Shown: piece by piece, positions 37,200 through 49,730 of the stretch
Layout of the letters: the number at the start of each line of letters is the position of its first letter
Position numbering within the stretch: position 1 is the stretch's first letter
From: Pisolithus tinctorius
Lineage: Eukaryota; Basidiomycota; Agaricomycetes; Boletales; Pisolithaceae
Length of the DNA stretch: 64,000 nt
NCBI GenBank assembly: GCA_024663395.1
Contig: JANFAH010000056.1
Span: forward strand, 1 to 64,000
Direction of reading: 5' to 3'
Translations under genes and position numbers: made by a program
Notes under the pieces: model-generated
Told to the model about the DNA's origin: nothing
Databases searched by the model: none
Seen by the model: only the letters and a program-made list of their open reading frames with translations

Positions 37200-37527
37200 A
37201 CTCACCGAGGCAAGAAATGGGTTCTTGTTCGAAGAGTCAAGTAGCTGCGGATGCACATGGTCCTATAAGAGCACGGGTGACCCTGATGTGCGGCTGTACC
37301 TCAATTCTCCGGTGATTTCCCGGCCACTGACTTCCTTATCAGATAAGCTAGCACCTTGAAAATGCAAGGCTCCGTCACTGTCGGGCAGTGCATTGAGGCT
37401 TGAGCACGGCAGTACACGTCGGGCGCATCCAAAACTCGAGATGATCTCAGCTTTCGCTTTTGTTTGGCAACCTTTGGCCCCGTAGAATAGTCCGGCACCC
37501 CCGGTCCGGTATGATCCTTGCTCACAA

Positions 37528-37565
37528 AAAGTTTACAGACCTGGGCCTAACGGCGTCCAGGAACA
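37528..37565 (-). pseudogene. Small fragment related to the GH3-like locus
   Basis: A run of about 37 bases (gtttacagacctg followed by gcctaacggcgtcca) nearly repeats 33146-33181 in the damaged 3' part of the GH3-like gene, with a few differences. It shows that pieces of that locus have been copied about 4 kb away. Too short to carry any function. Confidence 0.5.
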
Positions 37566-37622
37566 AACAAATATGGATGGTGTAAAAGAAATGATAATGC
37601 ACGTGGTCGTTCCGGTTCGGAA

Positions 37623-37904
37623 TTGGGGTTGGGCAAGTCGATACCGAGTGAAACTACTGCTCAGCAACCTACTAACGAGGATGGACACGACCCACTCGAT
37701 ACAATGGGTCATGCTGCTGAAGATGACACCCCTATGTTGAAGAGAAGGTCGCGGACAGCCATGATCACGCCAACTTCGAAGACGAAGCGGGATGAAGCTG
37801 AGGGTGGGGTTGCTGGTCCAGTGGGTCGTGCTAGGCGAGCGCCGGCACCGTCGCGATTAGATCTCCCGCTACAGGCGCTACTAAGGCTGGAACGTCTGCG
37901 GTGA
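37623..37904 (+). pseudogene. Remnant of a basic, disordered protein gene (copy 1)
   Basis: Open frame reading IPSETTAQQPTNEDG, then LKRRSRTAMITPTSK and GRARRAPAPSR. The same protein pattern, with synonymous and conservative changes, recurs at 53.5-53.8 kb (IPSETTTQPPADEG, LKRRTRTAMITATTK, GRTRRAPTPS), and its first third recurs at 45.14-45.22 kb. Agreement at protein level suggests a formerly coding, Lys/Arg/Thr-rich gene duplicated together with the WD40-TPR-HET genes. No start codon, domain or intact full-length copy is seen in the window. Confidence 0.5.
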
Positions 37905-38399
37905 GGAAGAAAGCGGGTTCAACGACGAATATGAAAGCTGTTCCCATGAGTTCTGAGGTGGGGAATGAAGACGTCAGGAGAGGACATATCTTGGAACATG
38001 GCGACTATCAAAACAACAACTCGCACGAGGCGGTCTACTACGGCGGGCACGAAGCCGAAGGAGGAATGTACTGGTGCAAAGACCAGGACTACGAAAGCGA
38101 TCGATCCAGGAGGTAATGGTTTTTGATTGTCGGTATATCTTGGGAACTGAGGTCTACGACGGGGACAAGGGCGCATCCCTCGGACTGTGGTAACTCATGT
38201 CGCAAGGAGGCCGTTTATATGACGAAGGTGGGAAGTACCGGATCCTGCATGATGCGGCGGTGCCCGATGTGGGAGTGCAGCTAGTTAGTCTGAGATGGGA
38301 GAGTGGGGCGGAGGGGGTGAGGGGCTCACGCAGCAATGAAGGTATCGATGTAGACTGTGAGGTAAAACCGGAGTGAGATGTACGTAGCCGACGGGCGTG

Positions 38400-38665
38400 T
38401 CGACCGTATAACTAGTGATTAGAGAGGGAGAGCTGAGTCAACGGCTCGCCACAGTTTTGTGTACCGAGAACACATGGATACACGTAGAAGTGGGGCACTT
38501 CAAGGAGAACTGCGGTGAGGCTGCCATCAGTGCTGCTGTCCCAACGCCTAAGACTGAATCGGGGCAGAGTCCCTGCACACTTACGAACAGCGGCTAGAAT
38601 GCCACCCTCAAAATGCACCGGCTATCTTAGCATGCTACAGATAAACGATCGATGCCCTTCCCCAG
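38400..38665. repeat. Dispersed repeat R4, copy 1
   Basis: Begins near gattagagagggagagctgag and includes a run reading ggctagaatgccacc, ending near aacgatcgatgccctt. Related copies lie at 54.515-54.805 kb and 55.105-55.415 kb. Similarity is patchy with many substitutions and small indels, so the copies are old. No coding content. Confidence 0.7.
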
Positions 38666-38980
38666 GATCCTATTGGTGACGGTATCGACATCGACATATT
38701 CGGATACGTACAATTGGGGATTGAATAAGGCATCTCGACTTGAGAGATGCAGCCCGAGTCGAACTAGACCTACACCCTGAATCTAGGCGCGACGGAAAGG
38801 AGTTCTACCTCGTAATTGTTCGCATCGAACTGGGCGAGGCATCGGAGCAGTCGGACTGATGCACGCTTCGACGGATGAGATGTTCGTCGGTGACGATATC
38901 GCTAGTCTGTCGTATCACATCCAACCTCTCCTATCTTGCTGGGGTGGTGCACGCGTGAACGAGCCTGCTGATGGGCACCT
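38660..38980. repeat. Dispersed repeat R3, copy 1
   Basis: The phrase ggtatcgacatcgacatatt and the following tacaattgggg...aataaggca recur at 52.24-52.33 kb and 55.735-55.82 kb. The next 200 bp (including gagatgttcgtcggtgacgat) recur near 52.39-52.54 kb and partly at 55.9-56.0 kb. It forms the outer part of the upstream flank of WD40-TPR-HET genes. Confidence 0.7.
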
Positions 38981-38984
38981 AAGT

Positions 38985-39365
38985 GGTGCGACCTGGGTAT
39001 GTATTATCATCCCATGAGACCCCGGTTTTATGGGCAGATTCAGATCCTAGTGAGAGGGAGTGAATGGTACCGGCGAGTGGGGGTGCCTATGATGGAGCTC
39101 AAGGATGTTTCGAGACCGAGTGCATCGCTGAATGCGGTGAATTGCCGATGCATTGCATCATCCGCCGAGACGCTTTCCGCCAACCGCTATCGATGAAGAT
39201 CATATTTTGTTGAAGTCACGCATAACATGATGTGACTGTCGACGATTCGATAGCTGGAGGACTCCAACGCATAGACCACGTACAGTTGGGTGTCGCAAGT
39301 AAGTCTGTGATGTATCGTGCTTCTCCTCTCTGAATCCAGCACAGGCTGTATTAGCGAACTTTCCA
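38985..39365 (+). repeat. Conserved 5' flank (R2) of gene A
   Basis: Starts at ggtgcgacctgggt and runs to the start codon of gene A. Counterparts precede gene B (45232-45611) and gene C (56012-56390), and a fourth copy without a gene lies at 52555-52945. It contains the shared phrase ccccggtt...gggcagattc and a conserved C-rich stretch just before the start. It probably includes promoter and 5' UTR. Confidence 0.75.
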
Positions 39366-42300
39366 ATGATGACAATGAGTGCGTGCCAGCAGTCAGAGTG
39401 GCCGAGGCAGCCCTACTGACAGTTCGCTGTGGTTGTTAAGATACAAAACAAAGCGAGATTGTATCTCAGAGTGATATATGGGCAGCCACCTTTGCGGACG
39501 AAAGTCAGGTCGTAGGAGGATATGACAACGGTGAAATTCGTCGATGGAAGATTAAAGACGGACAGCAACAGGGTCCAACCATGCAAGCCATTAGTGCTGT
39601 CCATTCCATTGTCGTTTCCCAAGATGGCCACTGGATGGTGACTGGTACTGGAGACGGCAGCCACAGGACAATCGTCTGGAATGCAATCACTCATGAAAAA
39701 GTGCACGAGTTCACAGAACACCACGGTTGGGTAACTGCGCTCGATATCTCGCACGACTCTACTATATTTGCGACTGCGGACTACTTCAACGCTCAGATAT
39801 TCAGCATCACTTCCGGTATCCGTCTCCTGCCTCCCCTCCCACATCATTCGATTGCGGGTATCAAGTTCTCCCCAGATGCCAGGCGATTTGCTACCTCCTC
39901 GTGTTATGATGGTTTCCGCGTCTACAGCACCCACAATGGCAGCATCTTGTTCGATTCAGGTACTCAGGGTTCAACCGGTCCTTGGTCAAGAACTCCGTTG
40001 GTCTGGTCGTCTGATGGCCAGCAGCTGTTGATTGCGAACGTAGGCAAAATCACCCGCTTCGACCTATCGACGTCATCGTCTTCAGAATGGTTGATCCATG
40101 AAAACCAATCTCCTGTATATATAGCATCCAACGGCAGATTTATTGCGTGTGCCGCAGGCCCATCAGTTTCACTGTGGGATTTTGTGTCTCACAAGCAAAT
40201 CAGTAGCGTTATCACACACACCTCACAGATCAAATCCGTCGCTCTCTCACCGAGTGGGGCGTATCTCGCATGTGGAAATGGTAGGAATATCACGATTCAC
40301 AATCTCAGGGAGGTCCTTTCCCTCAAGTATTTCGACCATGGTGTAAGTGTACGTCCACTCATGGAGCTCGTATCTCTAACAATCATTGCGCTGCGTCACG
40401 CGGCATCTTCATGCTTCTCAGCTCCCGCTTGTGCAAGTGAGTGATGGGACCCTCAAGTCATGGGTACAGAACGACCCGACGAACACCGAAAGACTGCTCT
40501 CAGAGGAGCTCACTAGTCCTTCAATCCTTAGACACTACTTGCTAGCAAACCGCGCTCTTATAAGAGCACATTTAAAACATCTGACACCTGCGATAGAGGA
40601 TGCGAGGGAGGTGAGTCCGCTCTCTCATTACTCCATGTCCATGTTTGCCCACACATGTATCTCAAGTCCCTCCGGGTTCAACCATCGCCTATTGGCCACA
40701 TCGCGATGGCGGTTGCTCTACTTGGCCAGGGCGACAGAGAGGGTGCACTATGGATATTTGACTTTGCCTCTCATGATTGTGAGCCGCATGATATCAGATT
40801 TCTTTTACTACTGAAGGTGCGTGAGGTGACCTGGATTTTTCTCACAATTCGATCCACGTTCCAATCAGTCGATCCTTGTTTTCGAATCTGGAAATCAAGA
40901 AGAGGCGATAATGCGTGTAGAGTACCTTGCTACAAGAGCGAACGACAACGATAAGGACGTCACCTACCTTTACACACAGGCACGTGCCTTGCGCGATGCA
41001 GACATGTAAGTATTATCGATGATATATTCCGCAGGTCCTTGGAGTTATGTACATGAAGAAGGGGGATTACGGACGTGCAATACCGTTGATCGAGTGTGCG
41101 AAGAACCTCGCCCCCGAGGACAAACGATGTCCTCCGCTAGTAACGATCTCGCTCGTAGGTCTTCTGCCATTACTGCCTGTTAATCTAACTCCGCATAAAG
41201 ATATTCGGGTGGAGTTTCGATGATCCGGACATTGTTTCTCAGCAACGTCTATGTGAGACCCTCTATGCTGAGGGACGTGCAGCCGAAGCTGTGGAAATCC
41301 TTCTCTACATTGTCAAGACATCAAACAATGAGATCCAGGCGAGCAAGGCAACTGTTGCTTGGGTCGCAGGTATGTCCTGTAGCTGCCAGTCTGCTTAGTG
41401 TGCGCGTTCATATCCGTCGTCAGATTTTACCAAGAAATGCATTGCAGCACTTGAGCATGTTGGCAATGAAGCCTTCGGATTTACAGAACATGATAATGCA
41501 ATAACACAAAACTCTGCAGTTTTGCCTCCAAGCCTTGCAGCTCTGTTTATCAAGCGGAGCAGAGCTCGAGCGGGAAAGGGGTTGTGGGAGGATGCACTGC
41601 GGGATGCAAATGAGGTATGCACGGTATCGTCCTTGTATGAGTTGGCTCCCTGCAACAGCCACATAGGCAGTGAAAGCGGACCCCTCCAGCCCTTGGGGCT
41701 ATGAGGCCAAGCACGTGGCACTTCATGGAGCAAAACGGTATGACGAAGCGATTGATGCTTCCAAGTCTATGCTGCAAGTGATTGAACAATCCCATGACCC
41801 TGCAATCAGGCGTATGTACCTCCTGTGCGAGTCTAATGCCCGTAAATGACGGTTTCACAGAATTGCGGAAGAACTATGTTTCTCCATCCGAGACGATTGC
41901 AGCTATTGATCCTGTTATCCATGGGATTCTTAAAAATTGTCCCCTCGTCGTCATCGATGTTACCACTGGTCGCCTCTGTGACAGTCGTGAGCGGTTGCAT
42001 ATATTCAAGGCTGATCCAATGTTTAAAGAGCTTGTTTCGTCCACGACGAAAGAAGTGGACAACGAGCGGATCCTACGACTGGTTGCAAGGTTTTTCGGAT
42101 ATGCTATGTTCTCGCATGCGTGGCAGGGAAACGAGCCGTCATTCCAGGACGTCAATAGAGTTGACTCCAAATCTGTGTGGGACCTTCCCGATACGCCCCT
42201 GAATAACAAGCTGCGCAATTTCTGCAAGGAGGCACGCAGACTTGGTTACAACTGGGCATGGTCGGATACGTGTTGTATCGACAAGGCCACGGGACCCATC

Positions 42301-43497
42301 CTTAATCAATCTCTCACATCCATGTACCAATGGTACGCGGATTCGGCAGTCACACTTGTATACCTTGTTGGCGTGGCACATCCATCCAAGCCTGGGGACC
42401 TTAGGCGTAGTTTCTGGATGACACGAGCCTGGACTTTGCAAGAACTTCTCTCCCCGAAGGCCATCATTTTCTATGACTCTGAATGGAAACCATACCTTGG
42501 CGATATTGTTGCGAATCACAAGGAATCTCCGGGGATCATGCAAGAACTAGCAGATGCTATCCAGATCCCCCATGGAACTATTGTCAAGTTCTCTCCAGAC
42601 GATCTCGGAGTGCGCGAGAAACTTCGCCTCGCTTCGACCCGCAATGCGACAGTCGAAGAAGACGTCGCGTATTCCCTCATCGGCATATTCAAGTCCGATA
42701 TCAGGCCTCAGTACGGAGAGAGAGTTGACGCTCTCGGGCATCTCCTGGAGGAGATCGTGGCTCGCACTAGCGAAGTCACCGTGCTTGCATGGTCAGGGCA
42801 GTCATCGTCATACAACAGTTGTCTCCCGGCTTCCATTTCCGTTTACAGCCAAACTCCCTACGACCCTCCATCACTCGAAGGGGGAGAAATGGAAACGTGC
42901 ATCACGAAATTACGTGGCAAGTTGTCTCAGGAAAACGCCCTGAGCATTTATCATCAGATCAAGTTTCTCCCACCTGCCCGTTTTTGGAGTCGACGTTTAC
43001 ATCTCCCATGCATCGTCTTCCCTGTCAGGAAACTCAGTATACAGGGGCTGCGTAGAGGCAATGAGAAGCTGTATCGTGCCAGGGTGTCAGGTCTTGGAAA
43101 TGTGGAGTTCACGACCGCAGGCGATCTCCCGTTCAACGAGCCACAGAAATTTGTCTTCGCACATCCGTGGATTCGCCATATTCGAGGTCCGAGTAGTGGG
43201 ATTGCCTGGGGAGGCTCGGAGTTTGATCCTGAGTCGGATTTGGATGGTGACGCTGGATCGGATGAAGATGCGCCCCCTTCGCCATTACATGCTGGTTCCG
43301 TGCCACATGTTAGCGACTATACCCTGGCACTACAGATGATTGCTCGCCTCGGGCAACCGTTCAGCGCATTGCTTCTCGTACAGCAGCCGAATGGAGAGTA
43401 CAAGAGGGTCGCTGCAGAGAACGAGATTATCGTCTCGGGACTCGGAACCAATGTCACTTCCAAGAACATTCTGGCGACAGTCTTGGAAATCCTTTGA
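39366..43497 (+). CDS. WD40-TPR-HET protein A (candidate recognition/cell-death protein)
   Basis: First of three tandem paralogues. A tiny exon 1 (39366-39378) joins across a 62-nt intron (donor gtgcgt, branch ctgac, acceptor ttaag) to exon 2 at 39441, reading MMTMNTKQSEIVSQSDIWAA. Exon 2 gives about 290 residues of degenerate WD40 repeats (WDF, IVWN, VYSTHNG and SVALSPSGAYLACG blades). About seven short exons follow with TPR-like helices (LLANRALIRAHLKHLTPAIE, YMKKGDYGRAIPLIE, LWEDALRDANE, AKRYDEAIDASKSML). The last exon holds the HET domain: FSHAWQGNEPSFQDV, YNWAWSDTCCIDK, MTRAWTLQELLSP. About 1,150 residues. No P-loop NTPase was seen. HET domains trigger cell death in fungal incompatibility; the role here is inferred. 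A is the most diverged copy. Confidence 0.85.
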
Positions 43498-44580
43498 CAT
43501 GTGTGGGGGTTGGGGCTCAGCTGCTGGTTTTTACAGTTGGTCTGTCTTTCGTCCTTCATCCGTCGTTTTTTCGTTGTTGTTGATGTGCTTGTTAGACCGA
43601 GACGGAGAGGAAACTGAGCGTTCGACGTACTAAGCCTCCAGAGTGTTCGTGATAACACCTATTTGATACCTGGAGCCGAGTTGGAAATCTGTGCATACTT
43701 ATGTGCCGTAGACTAGAGTCTCCGTAATTCTTCCACTACCACTTGTGCTATACATACATCCCGGGGTAGAGTAGCCCAAACAGCTTTGGCTTTCCAACCT
43801 TTGCTATCTACTTACAAGACCTTCAGACTCGCGATGTAATCCTTGTGCGGTATCATAAAATGGTGGAATATTGGCTTTCATGGAAAGTTTTCCGGTACGC
43901 TCTTCCATCTTCAGAGGGATACCCTTTGAACCACAACTACCAAGCGGCTTATACCCAAGTTACAGTGATATCCGCACAGTTCTTTCACAACGTCATGTAC
44001 TGTCAGGTCGATCACATTCCGTTACCTCCGTTTTCCAGGACATTTGTGGCTCCAAACGTTTCGAGCTAAGGATTGTTCCAGCAGGTGTTTATTGCAGTGA
44101 GGAGATGCGAGTGTCCCAATGATGACCCCTGGGCTATCCCCTCCAGAGCATCCCCGTTTATTCAAAGGCATTCCTATCTATATCGGGGGCGTGCAGAGGC
44201 AAAATATGGATGGGATAGGGTCGATGTTCTTAAAGGAGGCAAGGAGGGGAAGGACTGGTGCTGAGACACCAATGTTGCAGAGCATAAGTGAGGTGATCGG
44301 GACGCAGGTCACGTATCAGCTGCAGGCATCCACCGGAAAAGAAAGTGATGGACGTGATGATGGTAATGACGGAAAGCCGAATGAACATGCACTTACTGCC
44401 GTGCTGCTGCCGACCACTAGTGTAGTACGATGCAATCTCGGACGCCCAGGCCAAATGCGAATTCCGGAACGGCGGCGTCGGAGGGGACGGTTGTGTTGAA
44501 ACTTGAGGAGACACCGAGTGATGATGACCTTGGTCAAATCGTTGGTCAAACCGTTGCTCCCGCAACCCAACTGTTGTCAG
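43498..44580. repeat. 3' flank of gene A and intergenic region
   Basis: The first 450 bp resemble the 3' flanks of genes B (49731-50060) and C (60522-60900), for example tcagctgctggtttttac and ccagagtgttc. Farther on, up to 44.58 kb, no gene was recognised; a plus frame after 44119 has no motif. Confidence 0.6.
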
Positions 44581-45225
44581 GTGCCGCACCGATCGAAGCC
44601 AAGTCACTGAGAGGGAAGAGTCAGACACCTGTGAATGATGAAGTGCGTTGTGTGTACTGCTGCTGCCGCGGAGGCTCATGTTTATCCCCCCCTTCTTCGT
44701 GCTTAGCTGAATCCGTCGCGAGTATTTACGTCCTCGCAACCTCAACATGTTGGAGGCAGAAAAGCAAAGGGCGAAAGTAACCCAGAAGTCGTAGGTCCAC
44801 GTACCGATAGTTTTCCGCCATATCATGCGTCACGCGACACCTAACCGCCCCGACAACGAGTGCCCCTTTCGCAGATGCCAACGGTGCCGAAGCAACCTCC
44901 AAGTCGTACGAAGGTAACACCGATCCCTGAAATCGTTCCAGTGCCGAAATAGACGCGTAACGAGCCTCTCGCTGCTGTTAGACCCAAATCTCACTTGGAG
45001 TGATGAAGGAGAGCCGGAGTTCGCCATCGAGTGTGCCTACGACTACCGCTGCTGCTGTGAGGGGGATGAGGGTGTCTGGAGAGGTGGTGGCGGTACGACC
45101 AGTGGTAGGACTAATAATCCAGGTGGTCGTTCTGGATGAGGCAGGCCGACACCCAGTGAGACGACTACTCAACAACCTGCTGATGAAGGTGACAACGACC
45201 CGCCCGATATGATAGGTGATGCTAC
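44581..45225. repeat. Segmental duplication R1, copy 1
   Basis: About 640 bp starting gtgccgcaccgatcgaag and ending near gataggtgatgct, matched by 52948-53592 with only occasional base changes. This is much closer than the other dispersed repeats and so a recent copy. It carries part of the decayed basic-protein remnant at its right end (PSETTTQQPADEG) and no intact gene. Copy 1 runs on into the 5' flank of gene B, while copy 2 runs on into the basic-protein remnant. Confidence 0.85.
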
Positions 45226-45231
45226 TGGAGG

Positions 45232-45611
45232 GGTGTGCGACCTGGGTCCGCTCCATCACCCCGCGAGGCCCCGGTTCTGTGGGCAGATTCGAATCCCGGT
45301 GAGAGGGAATGAAAGGTTGAGGGTATCGGGGAGTGTGAGAATATGGTGGAGTCCGGAGAGAGTGTGTGGCAGAGTGCATCAGCGCGTGCGGTGGATAATT
45401 GCAGATTTACCAATCCTTGCCCTCCTCTTCAAGATCAGGATATCGATGAAAGATTTGAAGTCACGCATAACACGATATCGATGTGACTGTCGATGATGGA
45501 GGACTCCAACGCGTAGACAATATATTGGGTGCCGCGGATAACTCTACGGTCGTGCATCGTGCATTTCCTCTCTGAACTTTAGGATAAGCTGTGTCGGCGG
45601 GTTTGCCGGTG
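45232..45611 (+). repeat. Conserved 5' flank (R2) of gene B
   Basis: Very similar to 56012-56390 upstream of gene C (shared ctgtgggcagattcgaatcc and gtgtgagaatatggtggag) and more distantly to 38985-39365 upstream of gene A. It ends at the ATG of gene B. Likely promoter and leader. Confidence 0.8.
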
Positions 45612-48600
45612 ATGACGATGGGTGCGTACCAGGAGTCAGAGAGGCTGAGCCAGCACTGACGGTTCGCGGTGGTGGTTAAGATGCGAAACGGATCGAAATT
45701 GCATCTCAGAGTGATGTATGGGCAGTCACCTTTGCGGACGAAAGTCAGGTCGTAGGAGGATACGCTAACGGTGAAATTCGTCGATGGAAGATTGAAGACG
45801 GACAGCAGCAGGGTCCAACCATGCAAGCGAGTCATGACGGCGTCGATTCTGTTGTCGTTTCCCAGGATGGCCGGCGGATTGTGTCCGGGGATCGCGGAAG
45901 GAAGGCGATCGTCTGGAATGTGACCACTCATGCAAAAGTACGCGAGCTTGAACATCGCGGCTGGGTCCATGAGGTCGATGTCTCGGGCGACTGTACTAAA
46001 ATTGCCTCTGCGGACTGGTACATCGTCGAGATATTCAACATGACGTCCGGTATCCGTCCCCTTCCTACCCTCCCACATCCGCACGTTGCTGGTGTCAAGT
46101 TCTCTCCAGACGGCAGTCAATTTGCTTCCGCCTCGGAGAGTTACGGTTTCCGTGTCTACAACACCTACAATGGCGATATCTTGTTTGATTCAGGTCAAAA
46201 GGGTGCAACTGGTTCATGGTCAAGATCTGCGTTAGCCTGGTCGTCTGATGGCCGGCAGCTGTTTGTCGCGAATAAAGGCAAAATCATCTGTTTTGACCTT
46301 TCCAAATCTTTCTTTTCAGAATGGTCGATCCATGAAAACCGATCTCCGGTGTATATAGCATCCAACGGCAGATTTATTGCATGTGCCACAGGCTCATCGA
46401 TTTCGCTATGGGATTGTGTGTCCCACGAGCAGATTAGTGGCATTATCTCATACACCACAGAAATCAAACGCATTGCTCTCTCACCAAGTGGGGTGTACCT
46501 CGCATGTGGAAATGGCAAGAATATCACAATTCACGACCTCAGAGATGTCCTCCCCTCTGAGTATTTTGACCATGGTGTAAGTGTATGTACACTCGTGACG
46601 CTCGCATCGCTAACAATCAGTACACAGCGTAGCGCTTTAATCCGTCAGCAACTCCATGCTTCTCAGCTTCCGCTCGTACGAGTGAGCTACGAAACCCTAA
46701 AATCATGGACAGCGGACGACCAGATGAGCACCGAACGGCTGCTCTCAGAGGAGCTCACAAGCGCTTCAATTCCTAGACACTACCTGCTAGCAAACCGCGC
46801 TCTTATAAGAGCACGATTGAAACATCTGGCACCTGCAATAGAGGACGCCAAGGACGTAAGTCTGTTTTCTCATTACTCCATGTGCATGTTTGCTTACACA
46901 TGCATCTCAAGTCCCTCCGAGTTCAGCCGTCGCCCATTGGCCATATCGCAATGGCGGTTGCTCTACTTGGCCAGGGCGATCGAGAGGGTGCGCTGTGGAT
47001 ATTTGACTTTGCCTCTCATGATTGTAATCTACACGACAACAGATTTCTCTTACTACTGAAGGTGGGTGAGGTGATTAGAACGTTCTTGCAATTAATCTAC
47101 ATTCCCATCAGTCGATCCTTGTGTTCGAATGCGGAAATCAAGAAGAAGCGATAATGCGCGTAGAGTACCTTGCTACGAGGGCAAACAACGATAACGACGA
47201 CGACGCTACCTACCTTCACACCCAGGCACGCACTTGACTTGATGCAGACATGTAAGTATCATTGCTGATACATTCTCAGGTCCTTGGAGTTATGTACCTG
47301 AAGAAGGGAAATTATGGGCGTGCAATACCATTGATCGAACGTGCGAAGAACCTAGCCTCCAAGGACAAACAATGTCCTCCGCTAGTGACGATCTCGCTCG
47401 TGGGTCTTCTGCTGTTACTACTGATTAATCTAACCCAGCATGAAGATATTTGGGTGGAGTTTCAATGGACTGGACATCGTTGCTCAGCAACGTCTATGTG
47501 AAACCCTCTATGCCGAAGGACGCACAACTGAAGCTGTAGAGATCCTCCTCAACATGATCAGGACATCAGACGTGGATGTCCAGGCTAGCAAGGCAACTGC
47601 GGATTGGGTCGCAGGTATGTCCTCTATTCGCTGGTCTGGTTAATAGCCATGTTCACGTCTGTCATCAGATTTCGCCAAAAAATGCGCTGCCGCACTTGAG
47701 CACATTGGCGATGAAGCCTTCGGATCTGCGAAACATGACGACACAATAACACAGTACTCTGCTATGTTACCTCCAAGTCCGGCAGGTCTGTTTATCAAGC
47801 GAAGCAGAGCTCGAGCAGCAAAAAGGTTGTGGGAGGACGCACTGCAGGATGCAAACGAGGTATGCATGGTATCCTTCTTGTATGAGTCGGTTCCCTACAG
47901 TAACCGTGTAGGCGGTGAAAGCGGACCCCTCCAGCCCTTGGGGCTATGAAGCCAAGCGTGAGGCACTTCATGGAGCAAAACGGTATGACGAGGCGATCGA
48001 TGCTTTCGAGTCTATGCTGCAAGTGATCGAACAGTCCCATGACCCTGCAATCAGGCGTACGTACCTCCTCTATGAATCTAATACCCCCAAATGACTGTTT
48101 CGCAGAACTGCGCAAGGACTTCATTTCTCCTTCCGAGACGATTGCAGTTGTCAATGCTGTCATTGGTGGGATCCTAAAAAATACTCCCCTCGTCGTCATC
48201 GATGTCCACACTGGTTGCCTTTGCGACGTTCCTGAGCGGATGCGTATCTTCAAGGCCGGCCCGACGTTCAAAGAGTTTGTTTCATCTATGACGAAAGAAG
48301 TGGACAACGAGCAGATCCTACGAATGGTTGCAGGATTTTTCGGATACATCATGTTCTCGCACGCATGGCAGGGAAGCGAGCCATCATTCCAGGATGTCAA
48401 TAAAGTTGAATCTAAATCCGTGTGGGACCTTCCCGATACGCCCTTGAATAACAAGTTACGCAATTTCTGCAAGGAGACACGCAGACTTGGTTACAACTGG
48501 GCATGGTCTGATACGTGTTGTATCGACAAGACCACGGGACCCGTCCTTAATCAATCTCTTACATCCATGTACAAATGGTACGCGAATTCGGCAGCCACTC

Positions 48601-49730
48601 TCGTATTCCTTGCTGGCGTAACGCATCCGTCCAAGCCCGGCGACCTTGCGCGCAGTCGATGGATGACGCGAGCATGGACTTTGCAGGAACTTCTCTCACC
48701 GACAGTCATCTTATTCTGTGATTCCGAATGGAAATTGTACCTCGGCGATACCAGTGCGAACCACAAGGAATCAGAGATTATGCAAGAGCTAGCAGATGCT
48801 ATCGGTGTTCCGCGCGGAACCATCGTCACGTTCTCTCCAGATGATCTCGGGGTGCGCGAGAAACTTCGTCTCGCTTCGTCGCGCAGTGCAACGGTCGAGG
48901 AAGACGTTGCATACTCTCTCATCGGCATATTCAAGTCTGATATCAAACCCTACTACGGCGAAGGAATCGACGCTCTCGGACATCTCCTAGAGGAGATCGT
49001 GGCCCGTTCCGGCGAAGTCACCGTACTTGAGTGGTCAGGAAAGTCATCATCATACAACAGTTGTCTCCCGACTTCCCTTTCCGTGTACAGTCAAATTCCT
49101 CATAGTCCTCCATCACTGGAAGGGGAGGAGATGGAAAGGCGTATCAAGGAATTAGGTGACAAGTTGCCCCGACAACAAGCGCGGACCATATTTAATAGGA
49201 TCAACCGTCTCTCCCCCGCCCGTTTTGCAACCCGACGTCTACACCTTCCGTGCATCGTTTTCTCTGTGAGAAGTCTCGAGATGCTTCATCCAATCTCGAG
49301 CCGCCGGTTGTTCAGCGATGAGAAGTTATATCGTGCTAGGGTATCGGGGCTCGGCCAAGTGGAGTTCACGACTGCTGACAGTCTCTCGCTGAACGGGCCA
49401 CAGCAACTCGTTTTCGCGCACCCTTGGATTCATTATATCCGAGGTCCGAGTGGTGGGATTACCTGGGAAGATGACTCGGAGTCTGATACTGACTCTGATT
49501 CGGCTGAAGTTGCGCCATTACCCGCTGCCCCCGCGCTTCAAATTGACAACTATACCCAGGCACTGGAGATGATTGCCCGCCTCGGACAGCCGTTCAGCGC
49601 ATTTCTTCTTCTAAAGCAGCCGAATGGAGAGTACAAGAGGGTCGCTGCAGAGAACGAGATTGTCGTCCCGGGACTTGGAACCAACATCACCTCCAAGAAT
49701 ATTCGGGCGAAAGTCTTGGAAATCCTTTGA
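45612..49730 (+). CDS. WD40-TPR-HET protein B
   Basis: Second tandem paralogue, same plan as A. Exon 1 is only 45612-45621 (ATGACGATGG), preceded by an in-frame TAA; the intron ends at 45680 and exon 2 reads DAKRIEIASQSDVWAVTF. WD40 part to about 46578 (IVWNVTTHAKV, VAGVKFSPDGSQFAS, LAWSSDGRQLFVA, IALSPSGVYLACG). TPR-like exons to about 48050 (LLANRALIRARLKHLAPAIE, YLKKGNYGRAIPLIERAK, AKRYDEAIDAFESMLQVIE). HET domain in the last exon: FSHAWQGSEPSFQDV, WAWSDTCCIDK, MTRAWTLQELLSP, then VEEDVAYSLIGIF and a conserved C-terminus NIRAKVLEIL. All exons open. From about 48.4 kb on it is almost the same as gene C, but its WD40 part is clearly different. Confidence 0.85.

Noticed and set aside
45280..45305. 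gattcgaatcc phrase resembling a tRNA T-loop
   Set aside because: No matching acceptor stem, D-arm or anticodon arm around it; the same phrase is part of the R2 flank repeated upstream of each HET gene and varies between copies.
47795..48472. 225-codon minus-strand ORF (and similar ones opposite A and C)
   Set aside because: Antisense to the HET-domain exon and present in all three paralogues only because the sense strand is conserved.
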